Shown here piece after piece: positions 10,073 through 18,841 of a stretch of DNA of 32,756 nucleotides. Position numbers and translations under genes: made by a program. Below the pieces are notes generated by a model, which was given only the letters and a program-made list of their open reading frames with translations, made no database searches and was not told where the DNA came from. The stretch lies in the NCBI GenBank assembly GCA_019973155.2, contig BPQB01000156.1, positions 1 through 32,756 on the forward strand. The letters run 5' to 3'. How positions within the stretch are numbered: position 1 is the stretch's first letter; every line of letters begins with the position of its first letter. The DNA is from Phanerochaete sordida. Taxonomy: Eukaryota; Basidiomycota; Agaricomycetes; Polyporales; Phanerochaetaceae.

Positions 10073-10330
10073 GTCGGAATTAACGAACGTTCACATTCCG
10101 GGCTCGCGCTCACGGCGCTCGTGCGCTCTTTATTTACATGTGTTTGCTGTATCTTAGTCCCATCGTCGTGTGCCTGGAGATCGTTCGTTGCTCCCCGAGC
10201 CATGTCGCAGAGTACTAATGAATCACAGAATCGACCGCAACGCTACCCGCGTTTCCTCCTTCAAGACCGCCAACCCCGTCCGCGCGTCCCCGCTTTTCAA
10301 CACAATCAGGACTACACTACTACGATACCG
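10073..10330 (+). repeat. Dispersed repeat family, copy 1
   Basis: A second copy in the same orientation lies at about 25530-25775. The most similar block is CTCGCGCTCACGGCGCTCGT (10105-10124 here). It is followed by a T-rich stretch with ATCTTAG, a CCTGGAGATC block and ATGTCG near 10203, then by CGTCCGCGCG...CCCCGCTTTTCAACA. Overall similarity is about 70-75% by eye. In this copy the ATG at 10203 opens a short Gln/Pro/Arg-rich frame (MSQSTNESQNRPQRYPRFLL); in copy 2 the corresponding frame has a stop. The family could be the 5' leader of a retroelement, but nothing adjacent proves it. Confidence 0.55.
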
Positions 10331-10639
10331 CGCGCATGAGATAGGGAGTTCCACCGCAACACATGAATGCACCAACCCCAAAAGGCTGTAAAATGTTCTG
10401 ACGCACGAATCGCCGCAAGGTAGACAGTGTGAGGCTCGGTCGACCTTCTCTCTGTTACACGCTATTCTCGCGATGAGCTGCGAGGAGCTTCCGCGATATG
10501 GGACGTCGGGCATGTATTTAGCGCCTTCGGTAGACGGCGGTAGACGGGCCTCGGCGGGCGTGGCGGGGTGTGTCTGCCTCTGCAGCCCTCGTTGGGGACG
10601 AAGCCCGTAGGTGTAGGACCTAGGGATCACGCCACGTTT

Positions 10640-11034
10640 AGCTGCTACGCATGTGTGTTGTGTAGTCTTTCGCGTTTTTTCGAGGGCCCTTTGGGCTGGA
10701 TGGCTGCGGGGCGTACTGGATGTACTTGCGGACGGCGTCGAGCATGACGACGTCGCGGGCACTCTGGGGGGGGGGGGCTCCCTGGAGGCCTCTTGGCCCG
10801 TACTCGATCTTCCACTGCGGGATTCGCAGTTTATTAGTTCCACGACATCGCGGTCGCCTGGGAAGATAATCTTGACACCTTTCCCGACCTATTCCGCGCA
10901 CCCTTCCCATGAATCTTTCTTCGAAACGAGGAGTTGCGGGCAAGGTACGCGATTTCCTGCTGAGTCCACTGAGAGTCATTGGCCCAGTCAAGTGTCGGAG
11001 GATGAGTCTTCACCTCTTTCATCTTGTTGGCCAC
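10640..11034 (-). pseudogene. Frameshifted coding relic with basic and Pro-rich segments
   Basis: Read on the minus strand from the ATG at 11034, the sequence encodes a plausible protein that changes frame at least twice. It starts MANKMKEVKTHPPTLDWAND, continues SQWTQQEIAYLARNSSFRRK and IHGKGARNRSG, shifts near 10880 into KIIFPGDRDVVELIN, and shifts again near 10820 into QWKIEYGPRGLQGAPPPQS, ARDVVMLDAVRKYIQYAPQ and PSSPKGPRKNAKD. Each segment has good coding character and each connects only by frameshift, so this is a decayed gene. A run of 12 G (10766-10777 on the plus strand; C on the coding strand) lies in the PPP stretch. The function is unknown. The length and basic C-terminus suggest a DNA-binding or transposon-associated protein, but that is a guess. 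Confidence 0.45.
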
Positions 11035-11660
11035 GTTCTTGCGCTTAATGCTCTACTTGCGCTTCACAGGTGATGACGAGAGCAAACGTTTACCACAAGC
11101 CGAGGTTACAGGCAGACTGGATGCTATGCTAACCGGACACCGCTTTAGACACCGAGCCTATCACATCTTGAAACGTCGGAAAATGGTTCGAGCAGTTGAG
11201 TCTGAACGCGTGCAGCATCCGTTCTGACTGTAGCTTGCATCTTTCCAAGATTGGCTCTTCACCTTGGAAAGAGAGTATGTCGCAGAGTACTTGGTAATAT
11301 GAAACTACCTATGCGCAGTAGTGTCAATCTCTCATCGTGCATAGATTGCACCCTCTCTCACCGATTGGCAGTCAACCATTCTATCCCATGCAACATCATG
11401 CATTATTTGCTCTGTGGCACTCATAAGGTCGGCACAGTCTATGAGCAACGTTTCAAGGATGGCGAGGTACTTCATGTTCTCTCTGTCAATGTCTTCTTTA
11501 CACATTAATAACGCGACGTACCTCGTTCACGGTGTCGCTTGTCTGGACGATCCCTCCCGAGAACAGAATTGGGCAGTATAACGTGAATCCGATGTATTTG
11601 ACCCACTCCTCAATCAGAGGCACACAGCACTTGAATATATAACCTGTGACGTAGTTATCA
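11035..11660. other. No supported gene
   Basis: Contains the upstream flank of the minus-strand relic and the 3' flank of the minus-strand two-exon gene. The open frames 11024-11227 and 11251-11508 (plus) have no recognisable features. Confidence 0.35.
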
Positions 11661-11665
11661 CCATT

Positions 11666-12383
11666 TCAAACAACCCGTGTATGTTCGGAGCACTCACAAA
11701 TGCGGATTCCGTCTGCGAGAGACGTGGTGATGTGAAAAAGGTACCCAAGCACCGTTTTTCTGGCAGCAGACTGAGCCGAAGCTTCAAACACCGCCCTCCA
11801 CTCTCCTATGAGGGATTTCTGCACCCCACGTGAAACACTGCGCATATGGGGCGGTGTCTCGATAGCCTCCGTCCAGAGGAAAAGTCGAGGAAGAGCTCCC
11901 AAGCATGCAAAGAGACTCAGCGCTGGAGCAGTGGACTCCATGGTACTAAGCCTATGCAAGACGTCACGATATCCTTGGATGTTTCCTTCGTAGTGATAAA
12001 CCTCTCTGAGGAGTTGTATCTTTGATCGGAGCTCAGCCAGTAGGCTAAGATATCGAGAGTCAGGTATGCGCGCGATGATGAAGAATTTGAGTAACCTATG
12101 CTGTGCAAGACTGTCTTGTCTCTCAGTGTTCAGCACGGCGGTGAGAGTGTCGATTACTAGAGTTCGCAGCTGATGAGACGACAGCATCAAGCGGAGAATG
12201 ACGTTGTCCCTCGTCATTTTCAGGTAATTCTAGCGATGGGTTAGCAACATAGTTGAGCATGACGAAGTGGACGCCCCCATCTACAGGGTTGGTCTCCGCG
12301 AGGAGATCTTGAATGCAATCTATGACGGCTATTGCAGATACTTTGCAAACGATTTCCGTCGGAATCAGCCGTGGCCGTTGCAT
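11666..12383 (-). CDS. Two-exon protein with F-box-like N-terminus
   Basis: Start ATG at 12383 (minus). Exon 1 (12383-12285) encodes MQRPRLIPTEIVCKVSAIAV, then IDCIQDLLAETNP. A 55-bp intron (12230-12284) has donor GTAGAT, branch TGCTAACC and acceptor CTAG. Exon 2 (12229-11666) continues in phase 0 (NYLKMTRDNVILRLMLSSHQ...) to the stop, giving about 220 residues. The opening L-I-P-x-E-I-V motif followed by a helix resembles the start of an F-box or related short module in fungal proteins; in that family it would bind Skp1 and recruit substrates to an SCF ubiquitin ligase. The rest is Leu-rich and helical with no repeat I can name. The domain call is weak and the gene model is fairly good. The neighbouring plus-strand gene also encodes a ubiquitin ligase, though I have no evidence of a link. 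Confidence 0.55.
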
Positions 12384-13347
12384 CGCTCGAGTAGGCAGAG
12401 CGGGAGAAAAGACGAGAAGGCCGCGCAGAATGAGCCTACGCAGAGTCTCGTGAGGTGCAAAGGCAGGCGGGGTTGTGGTACGAAGTGCTCGGAGATGATG
12501 TTTGATTTCTCGACGCAAACGCAGTCTCCAAGGGCAACGATTTCCCACAGTGCTGCGGCAATCAGCGCATTGTCACCTAGTCTCGTTCCCAGACATTCCT
12601 GCTCGGAGAGCAAGCTAAACCCCAGCGGAATGACGTGCGGCTGAAGCTTTATTTGGCACTGTTCACCTCCTTCTCGGCTCCGGTAATCGCTTCCCATGAT
12701 TTCCACCCTCCGTCTCGAGTTCCTGCTCAGCCTCTCCGAGCAAGATATCGCGCCGCACCGCAGGCGCCTTTCGAGTTCTAAGCAGCCACCGGGAGGAGCC
12801 GTGGGGACCGCGTCGGACTTTGAAGCGCGGTCTCTGCTTAGTAACTCGGCTGACGGTTGGCCAGAATCCCACGGCGCCAGGATACTTCAGATGCCGACCA
12901 TGCCGAGAAGCTCCAATTGATGCCCGACACGGCAGAGCTCAAAGCGCCCATCGTTGTTTGTATCCGCGCTGCCGACAGACCTGCGCAAGTACAGTACAGA
13001 GCCTGCTACGGGCAGCACTGCGTCATCCCAACTACTCCCTGGATCAAGAGGTGTCAGTGTTATGGCTGGCGTTACGACTCCTCTTCCACCACTGGGCACT
13101 GCTGTCCTGCCAAAGCAGGTCGGGGGACGCTCGACGGGCAGACGTGCCCCCACGTGCACATGGCATGCGGATGTCGGATCACCAGGACTCGCAGTAAGCA
13201 GATGCCACAGTATTGGGATATGGGCTTTCCTGAAATCTGCCTCGCTTGTCAAGAGTCGTACACTAGCTGTATCTCAGCTCGGTACGGGGGAAGTCAACGC
13301 AAGCACTGCCTCGGCCACGCAAGCGCCGCGTACAACTGATACAGATT
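12384..13347. other. Intergenic region between divergent genes
   Basis: Lies between the start of the minus-strand two-exon gene and the start of the plus-strand RBR gene, so it probably carries both promoters. Open frames on both strands (12365-12706 minus, 12857-13339 plus, 12954-13451 plus) overlap one another and show no motif. No TATA box is obvious. Confidence 0.4.
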
Positions 13348-16208
13348 ATGATCGGTCGTCTCGTGGGGTGCGTGTGTATGTTTTTCTCGGCGTTGTCAAC
13401 ATTGACCCTCTCTTTGCGCTTTGCGCGGGCTCGGGATCGCCAGAGACGTAGTAGGCCCATATGTTTGAAATATCTACGTGGTGAATGTGGATATGCTAGA
13501 TGCATCTACCGTCATCCCAGGGACCTGTCACCTTGTCGCAACTACAAAAAAGGTGCTTGCAAGAGCACAGCATGCCCAAGACCTCACGTTGATTCTGTAA
13601 GCCCGGAAGGCTGATTGGCATTCATCAGCTGCTGACAGTTGTGAAACTGCGTTATAGAGTCGCACTAGCGAGCACAGGGCCGCTTGCGACGTAGATGCGG
13701 CGTCTGTAGTCGCCACCGCGTCGGATTCGGAGGCTGAGAATCCGGGTGCGAGCATGTTGGATGACACGGTCGACGCCCAGGCATGTACAGCAGTTGAACC
13801 GATACATAAATACCTGACTTGGCTGTATAGCGCACCAAATATCTACGAACTCGCAGTTTCGCAAACAAGCTGCTACATGTCACAGAGAAAAATCTCGATT
13901 CGGAGGGCAGTCAAGCTCAAGAGGTCACAACGTCGATACCACCGTTGAAGCCGATCCCTTTGATCCCTCCTGGTTTAAATATACAGCAGGTGAAAGAATA
14001 CTACGAAGTTATATACGTCGTCAGCACTGAAACTGTCAGCAGCGGACCACTTCTCGCCACTCTCGCCCTGTCGGGCCGCCACTGGAAAGCATAACTATCA
14101 ACGTTCTCGATGCTGTGCAGGTCGTCTACGGCCCCGGGCTGCAAGTCCAGTGTGTGAAAACTGGCTTCGAGTCTTGTGTCGTACTCATCAAGGGTGTGCC
14201 GTCCAACCGAGCCACTGACGGTATAATGCACGTACTCAAGGAATTTGGCGAGGTCACGGGGGTGCACTTGCCGGAAATCCTTCAAGGTCCCTTCATGACT
14301 GTAAAGGCGACTTTTCGGACGTACGATGAAGCAGGGAAGGCGGTGGCGGGCGTGAACAGCCGGATGCTATTCGGCATCGATGCCCTCGCACAACTCGCCT
14401 CTCAACAGTCCACCTCGCTCGGTAAAGGATTCGTTCAGGATGAAGACGTTCGTCTCGAATTTTCGGCGCCGTTCCGCATCGCATATCTCGGATACGATAC
14501 GGAGAAGGCTGCAAAGAAGGCAATCGCAGAAATCCACGCGACGGTCACCGGAGACTGTGAAATATTCGCTTCAATCCATCGAGGTGTCCCCAGCGTCGCA
14601 CTCTACACCGTCAAAGTCGTCGGTCTCCCGCCTAATACGAAAGAATCCGACCTCGCCCGATTCTCCCCGCGCGAGCGATTCATGCTCGACCGTCCCAAGT
14701 ACCCCACCTTGAAAGATGCCCTCCACTCCCTATTTCTCACTGCACGGCAGCATGGCAGGCTGAAAAAGATTACCGTTCTCTCCCCGCCGTTCTATCGACA
14801 ACGGGTAATCGCGTGGGCACACTACGATTCTCCAGAAGGGGCCGCACGGGCGGCGGGAGCTCTCAACAACAAGAGGTACAGGTTTCTGGGCCGAGAAGTA
14901 TTATTTGCAACGCATGCACGCACTATCAACTATACGTTGCCTCATCCAGTCTTCAGAGCCCTATCATGGGATTTGAACGCCCTTCGCTGCCGTCTGCAAG
15001 CCAGCCACGACAAGTGTAGCATCTCCTGGTTCAATAAGCGCGAAGTCCGGGATGGTGAACCTCCCATCGGCGTCAAACTTTGCGCTGCTCAGCTACCTGT
15101 CCTATCGCGCATAAAGGGGAATTTCGAGACCTTACTCAGAGGCCACATTGTGACTATCGACAATCGTAAAGTTTGGAACCCCTTCTTTGAGACGCGGAAT
15201 GGGGCGTTATTTCTCCAGCTCCTCCAGCGCGAGTATCAAGGAGTACTCATCAGTTGCGGTTCGTCCAAATGCCAGATCTCGCTATTTGGTCCTCCCGATC
15301 TACGCCACGCTGTCTACTCTAAGATCGTGGAGAAACTGCGACACCTGGAGACGCAGATATTCCATACCTTCCCTCTGGACGGAAGGCTCCTCGGATCTTT
15401 TTTCAGCACCGGACTTGCGCGGTTAAAACACGAACTTGGCCACGAAAATATCATACTGGATGTATCCACGATGAGCCTCAACGTTCGAGGGGATGGCGAG
15501 GCCCAACAATTGGCACGTCTCACCGTCGAACAATTGGAGACTCGATACAAGCATCAGCACTGCCAACAGGGATCTACCTGTCCTGTATGCCTTGACGAAG
15601 TCGAGTCCCCTGTCATACTTCCCTGCGGACATTCGTGGTGCAGAATCTGCCTCGAAGGTTACTTGCTGGCCGCGGTGAACACACGCACATTCCCTTTGAC
15701 ATGCCTCGGGGACGGTGGTCGCTGCGGATTGCTCGTACCTGTGCGTATCGCCAAGGAAATTCTCCAGAGGGAGAAGTTCTTCGCCGTCGTACGCGCGTCT
15801 TTCCTGGCATATATCCACTGTAGGCCTGAAGAGTTCTTTCATTGTCCCACACCCGATTGCCCGCAGGTCTATCGCCCAGCGCCTGCCAATACCGTCCTAC
15901 AGTGCCCGTCCTGTCTTATCCGAATTTGCGGCAAATGTCACGTGGAAAGTCACAGCGGCACGACTTGCGCACAGCGGGAGGTGGAGGATCGCCGCACCTT
16001 CGAGCAGTGGCAGAGCACACGCGATGTCAAGAACTGCCCGGGATGCTCAATCCCCATCGAGCGTATCTCAGGCTGCAACCATATCACTTGTGCGAGCTGC
16101 AAGGCACACATCTGCTGGGTTTGTTTGTTGACGTTCAAGGAGAGTGGGTCGGTTTATGAGCACATGCATAACGAGCACGGCGGCATCGGACTGGAATATC
16201 TGGTTTAA
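13348..16208 (+). CDS. CCCH zinc-finger / RRM-like / RBR E3 ubiquitin ligase
   Basis: A multi-exon gene encoding a probable RING-between-RING ubiquitin ligase, which passes ubiquitin from an E2 to a cysteine in RING2 and then to a substrate. The large last exon is open from about 14031 to 16208. Numbered from codon 14115 (697 codons), it has RRM-like folds at about 20-100 and 165-270, RING1 from Cys489 (CPVCLDEVE...CGHSWCRICLEGY), an IBR at about 570-625 (CPTPDCP...CPSCLIRICGKCHVESH), and RING2 from about 640 (NCPGC...GCNHITC...CWVC), with Cys654 in the catalytic position. Upstream, 13453-13590 encodes two CCCH fingers (CLKYLRGECGYARCIYRH and CRNYKKGACKSTACPRPH, both C-x7-C-x4-C-x3-H), which together with the RRMs suggest RNA binding. 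A possible start is ATG 13348, with an intron GTGCGT...CGTAG before 13452 and another starting GTAAGC near 13598. Splicing between 13600 and 14040 is unresolved. All metal ligands in the RBR look intact. Confidence 0.8.
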
Positions 16209-16271
16209 TTTTTTTTTATCTCATCCCTGTAAATCATCTTCGCTATTATTATCACTACTGGGGACATTATA

Positions 16272-16325
16272 GCAGGGGTGTTCAAATTTTCGCTTCACGC
16301 ACGCTTTGATGACGATTCGGTTGTA
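16272..16325 (+). mobile_element. Element B, left end (split by element C)
   Basis: Starts after a TA at 16270-16271 and 64 bp downstream of the RBR stop codon. The sequence GTTCAAA...CGCTTT GATGACGATTCGG parallels the left end of element A (17694 onward). Its continuation is found at 18526-18701 after the 2200-bp element C. Joining the two gives GACGATTCGG-TTGTA-GAAGCGGATT, matching A's GGCGATTCGG-TCGTC-GAAGCGGATT without gaps. B is therefore a degraded relative of A and was present before C inserted. Confidence 0.7.
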
Positions 16326-16688
16326 CACAACGGGCGAGACCCCTGTCCAGTCGAGAAACGAAAATCGACTGGACATCATGTCCACACATCCGCCGGTGTG
16401 CTGTCCAGTCGCCTACGCAGGCGCTTGTCCAGCCAAAATGGCGCAGGCTGGCTTCTTATTGGACCAGCTCAAGTATGACGAACTTGCGTCGGTGGGCGTG
16501 GGAACGAAACACCACGAGTAATCCACTCGACGCCGGACTCTCTGGGAACCACCGGCCGATATTGGCGGTGAGTCCGGGTGAGACAATATGTGAGAAATAC
16601 CCGGCAAAGCGGGGGATTCAAGTTGTCGAATCAATAACAGAGACAACGCGAAATACGCTGGAAAATCACGTTTATTCTGTCTTTCAAG

Positions 16689-17440
16689 TTAATTAGCCTG
16701 AGCAGACCTAGAGTTAAATACTATTCGACGCTTAGTCTTATGCCTGTGGATGGAGTGGGGTAGGCCTTCAAGCAAATAGTGATGTGCGCCGTGCACACCG
16801 GCGACAGTAGCCAAGACGAGGACAAGGCAAGGACGAAGTCCACGCGGCCACGCCCCGTGCTGTGCTCGCGCTCGCCTCGACCTCGGCGACACAGACTGAA
16901 TATATCGCATTCCCGCGATGGGCCTCGTCGTGGTGGCAGCTCCTTGGGGACGGACCCGCGCACGACGTTGCAACTCTGCATGGCAGATACGGACGAGACG
17001 CAAACCAGGCACGCGCCGCTCTCGGCGATGCGGTCGATGAGGCTCGCGATGGGCGTCTCGAACGACGTGAGCGCGAGGTTGATGAAGTCGTTGCGCCACG
17101 CGTCTTGGATGCTCGCCTTCAGCTGCCAGTCAAAATAGCCGTTAGCATGGGAGTCTCAGCGTACCGCACCTCGTAGAACAGCGCGAGCCAGAGCAGCTCG
17201 TCCGTTGCATTCCCAAACAGCTGCACCAGCTTTGCGCTTCCGAGAAGGTCGACGCTCAGTTCGCAAAGACGCGACGCTGCTGATCTCTGCACTCCGGACG
17301 ATTGGTGGTTGAGCGTGTCCACGCGTGCGACGGCCGGCGGCTCCCGCAGGAGCATCATGGACAGGTAGGAGCCGACCTTGCCCGTCCAGTTCGTGATCAG
17401 CACGACTGCGACGAAGCTGATGACGATGCGGGGGTGCGTG
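16689..17440 (-). pseudogene. Spliced gene fragment inside element C, membrane-like
   Basis: On the minus strand an open segment reads RIVISFVAVVLITNWTGKVG, then SYLSMMLLREPPAVARVD... and reaches LLWLALFYE. A 47-bp intron follows (17123-17169; donor GTGCGG, branch GCTAACG, acceptor GGCAG). It joins in phase 0 to LKASIQDAWRNDFINLALTS and FETPIASLIDRIAESGACLV, down to about 16950. The first helix is hydrophobic enough to be a membrane segment. The order helix - KLVQLFG - charged helix faintly recalls the cytoplasmic loop of ABCC-type transporters, but this is weak. There is no start codon in good context, and the end runs into a frame that continues to 16689 without motifs. It is best read as a piece of a host gene captured by the transposon. 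Confidence 0.45.
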
Positions 17441-17441
17441 G

Positions 17442-17691
17442 CGAGCGGTAGGTTCCGCGCGTACTATGTGCCAGTGTCGACCATAATCCTCGCGCGCCCT
17501 ACGACAAGGGTTTGTGTCAGCTAATCATTTTTGCACGGTGACTTTGGCAGGGCACTTCTAATGGATATTGCTGCCTGTGAATTCCGTTTTCGCGGACGAA
17601 GACAAAATATTAATTTGTACGGTTAGCTGATATGTCCGTTCTCGTTCGCACGCGGGGCCGTCTACCGGCCGCAGGCCGAATTTGGTGGCAA
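17442..17691. other. Interior of element C, no gene seen
   Basis: About 250 bp between the captured gene fragment and the TA target of element A. AT-rich around 17520-17620, with no recognisable motif. Confidence 0.4.
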
Positions 17692-17693
17692 TA

Positions 17694-18350
17694 GAGGCGT
17701 TCAAAGTTGGCGATTCTCGCTCGCTTTGATGGCGATTCGGTCGTCGAAGCGGATTCTTGAAGCGGCGGGGTTCCGGGGTCCCGACGCGGCGATTTTGGCC
17801 GATTCACCCAGAATCGCGCAGAATCGCGCCCTCCCGTTGAAGCGGCTCGCGAGCCGCTTCGACCCCTCGATTCGCGCTCGATTTTCGACCCGCCCGCTTT
17901 TACCCTCCCTCGAGCATCCTCGTCCCCTCGCGCGTGCGTCTGTCCCGAGCCTTACGACCCACTCTGGGGAAGATTCAGGCTGCCTACACCCCTCTTGTAC
18001 TTTCTGGAAGCTCTGGCTTGTTTGCTTCAGTTACTCGATGAGAATCGTACCTAGAACCACGCGATTCGCGCTGTTACAAGTGTGTGAACTCCCCGAAAAA
18101 CTTGGTACTGTATACAAGAATGCCTATCATGTGTAATAATCGATCCCAGTGGACCCCTGTACAGCGGAGTGCCCGCTTATAAGTCTCTACACATGCTGCA
18201 AACGGCGCAAATCGAGCTGGGCTCGCGATTCAAGCTCCTGCGCGCGATGGGGTGTTCACGGTTCGCGGGCGCTTGATGCCGCTTCGCGTCCCAGAATCGT
18301 CCCAGAATCGCGTCAGCGAAGCGCGCCAGAATCGCAACTTTGAACCCCCC
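17694..18350. mobile_element. Element A: 657-bp TIR element, TA duplication
   Basis: The left end is GAGGCGTTCAAAGTTGGCGATTC and the right end, reverse-complemented, GGGGGGTTCAAAGTTGCGATTC. TA flanks both ends (17692-17693 and 18351-18352). The interior is full of CGATTC / GAATCG and GAAGCGG motifs and includes a perfect 22-bp palindrome at 17839-17860. There is no coding capacity, so it is a non-autonomous element; a TA duplication suggests mobilisation by a Tc1/mariner-type or similar enzyme. It sits inside element C and is related to element B, which C interrupted. Confidence 0.75.
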
Positions 18351-18525
18351 TAATGCTCGGGCAGCACGGCGGCGCGACGCACCACTTTTGGAAATGATGC
18401 TGTGTAGGGCCCAATCCAATCAGATTGCGCGAATCAGCGCGACTGGACAGCACACCGGCGGATGTGTGGACATGATGTCCAGTCGATTTTCGCTTCTCGA
18501 CTGGACAGGGGTCTCGCCCGTTGTG

Positions 18526-18701
18526 TGTAGAAGCGGATTAATTGCTGCAGCGGAAGGGTTCCGGGGTCCTGAAGCGACGATTCAGACTGAATCATCCTGA
18601 ATCCCCTCACCGGGTTGAAGCGACTCCCGAGTCGCTTCGAGCAATACTTTGAGCCCGCTTTGAAGCTCAGCTCGCTTCACTCCTCTATCATGTGCTCTTG
18701 T
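18526..18701 (+). mobile_element. Element B, internal part (between C and LINE)
   Basis: Starts with the TGTA duplication of element C and continues GAAGCGGATT...GGGTTCCGGGGTCC, parallel to 17741-17910 of element A. It contains a 22-nt hairpin at 18617-18638 matching A's palindrome with a paired base change. The LINE interrupts the sequence after 18701, and B's right end was not identified beyond the LINE. Confidence 0.65.
18690..18701 (+). repeat. LINE target-site duplication, 5' copy
   Basis: ATGTGCTCTTGT, 12 bp, identical to 25255-25266 immediately after the poly(A) run. This fixes the element's 5' end at 18702. Confidence 0.9.
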
Positions 18702-18841
18702 GGGGGCCCTCTTTGCTTCTTACCACAACTGTCGGCAACTTTCCCACGCCCATCTGGCCAATCAGGGCGGGCCATTTGGAGTGCGGTCTCTATACATTCT
18801 CGAATACAACATCCTAGCCGGTCCAGAGGACCATCTGACCT

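Larger units (their letters stand above)
16326..18525. mobile_element. Element C: 2200-bp TIR transposon with TGTA duplication
   Basis: The terminal inverted repeats are 87 bp (16326-16412 and 18439-18525) with a single mismatch near 16357. They begin CACAACGGGCGAGACCCC. TGTA flanks the element at 16322-16325 and 18526-18529. Each TIR contains three copies of CTGTCCAGTCG, one inverted, which look like transposase-binding sites. The interior holds a spliced gene fragment (16689-17440 minus) and element A. Without A the element would be 1541 bp. It has no transposase and is non-autonomous. The CAC start and short duplication are compatible with the CMC (CACTA/Mirage/Chapaev) group, but that class assignment is tentative. 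Near-identical TIRs point to a recent insertion. Confidence 0.85.

Noticed and set aside
17694..18350. Element A and the 16272/18526 fragments as one uninterrupted element
   Set aside because: Junction sequences with TGTA and TA duplications show separate insertions. Joining B across C restores alignment to A, so they are two copies.
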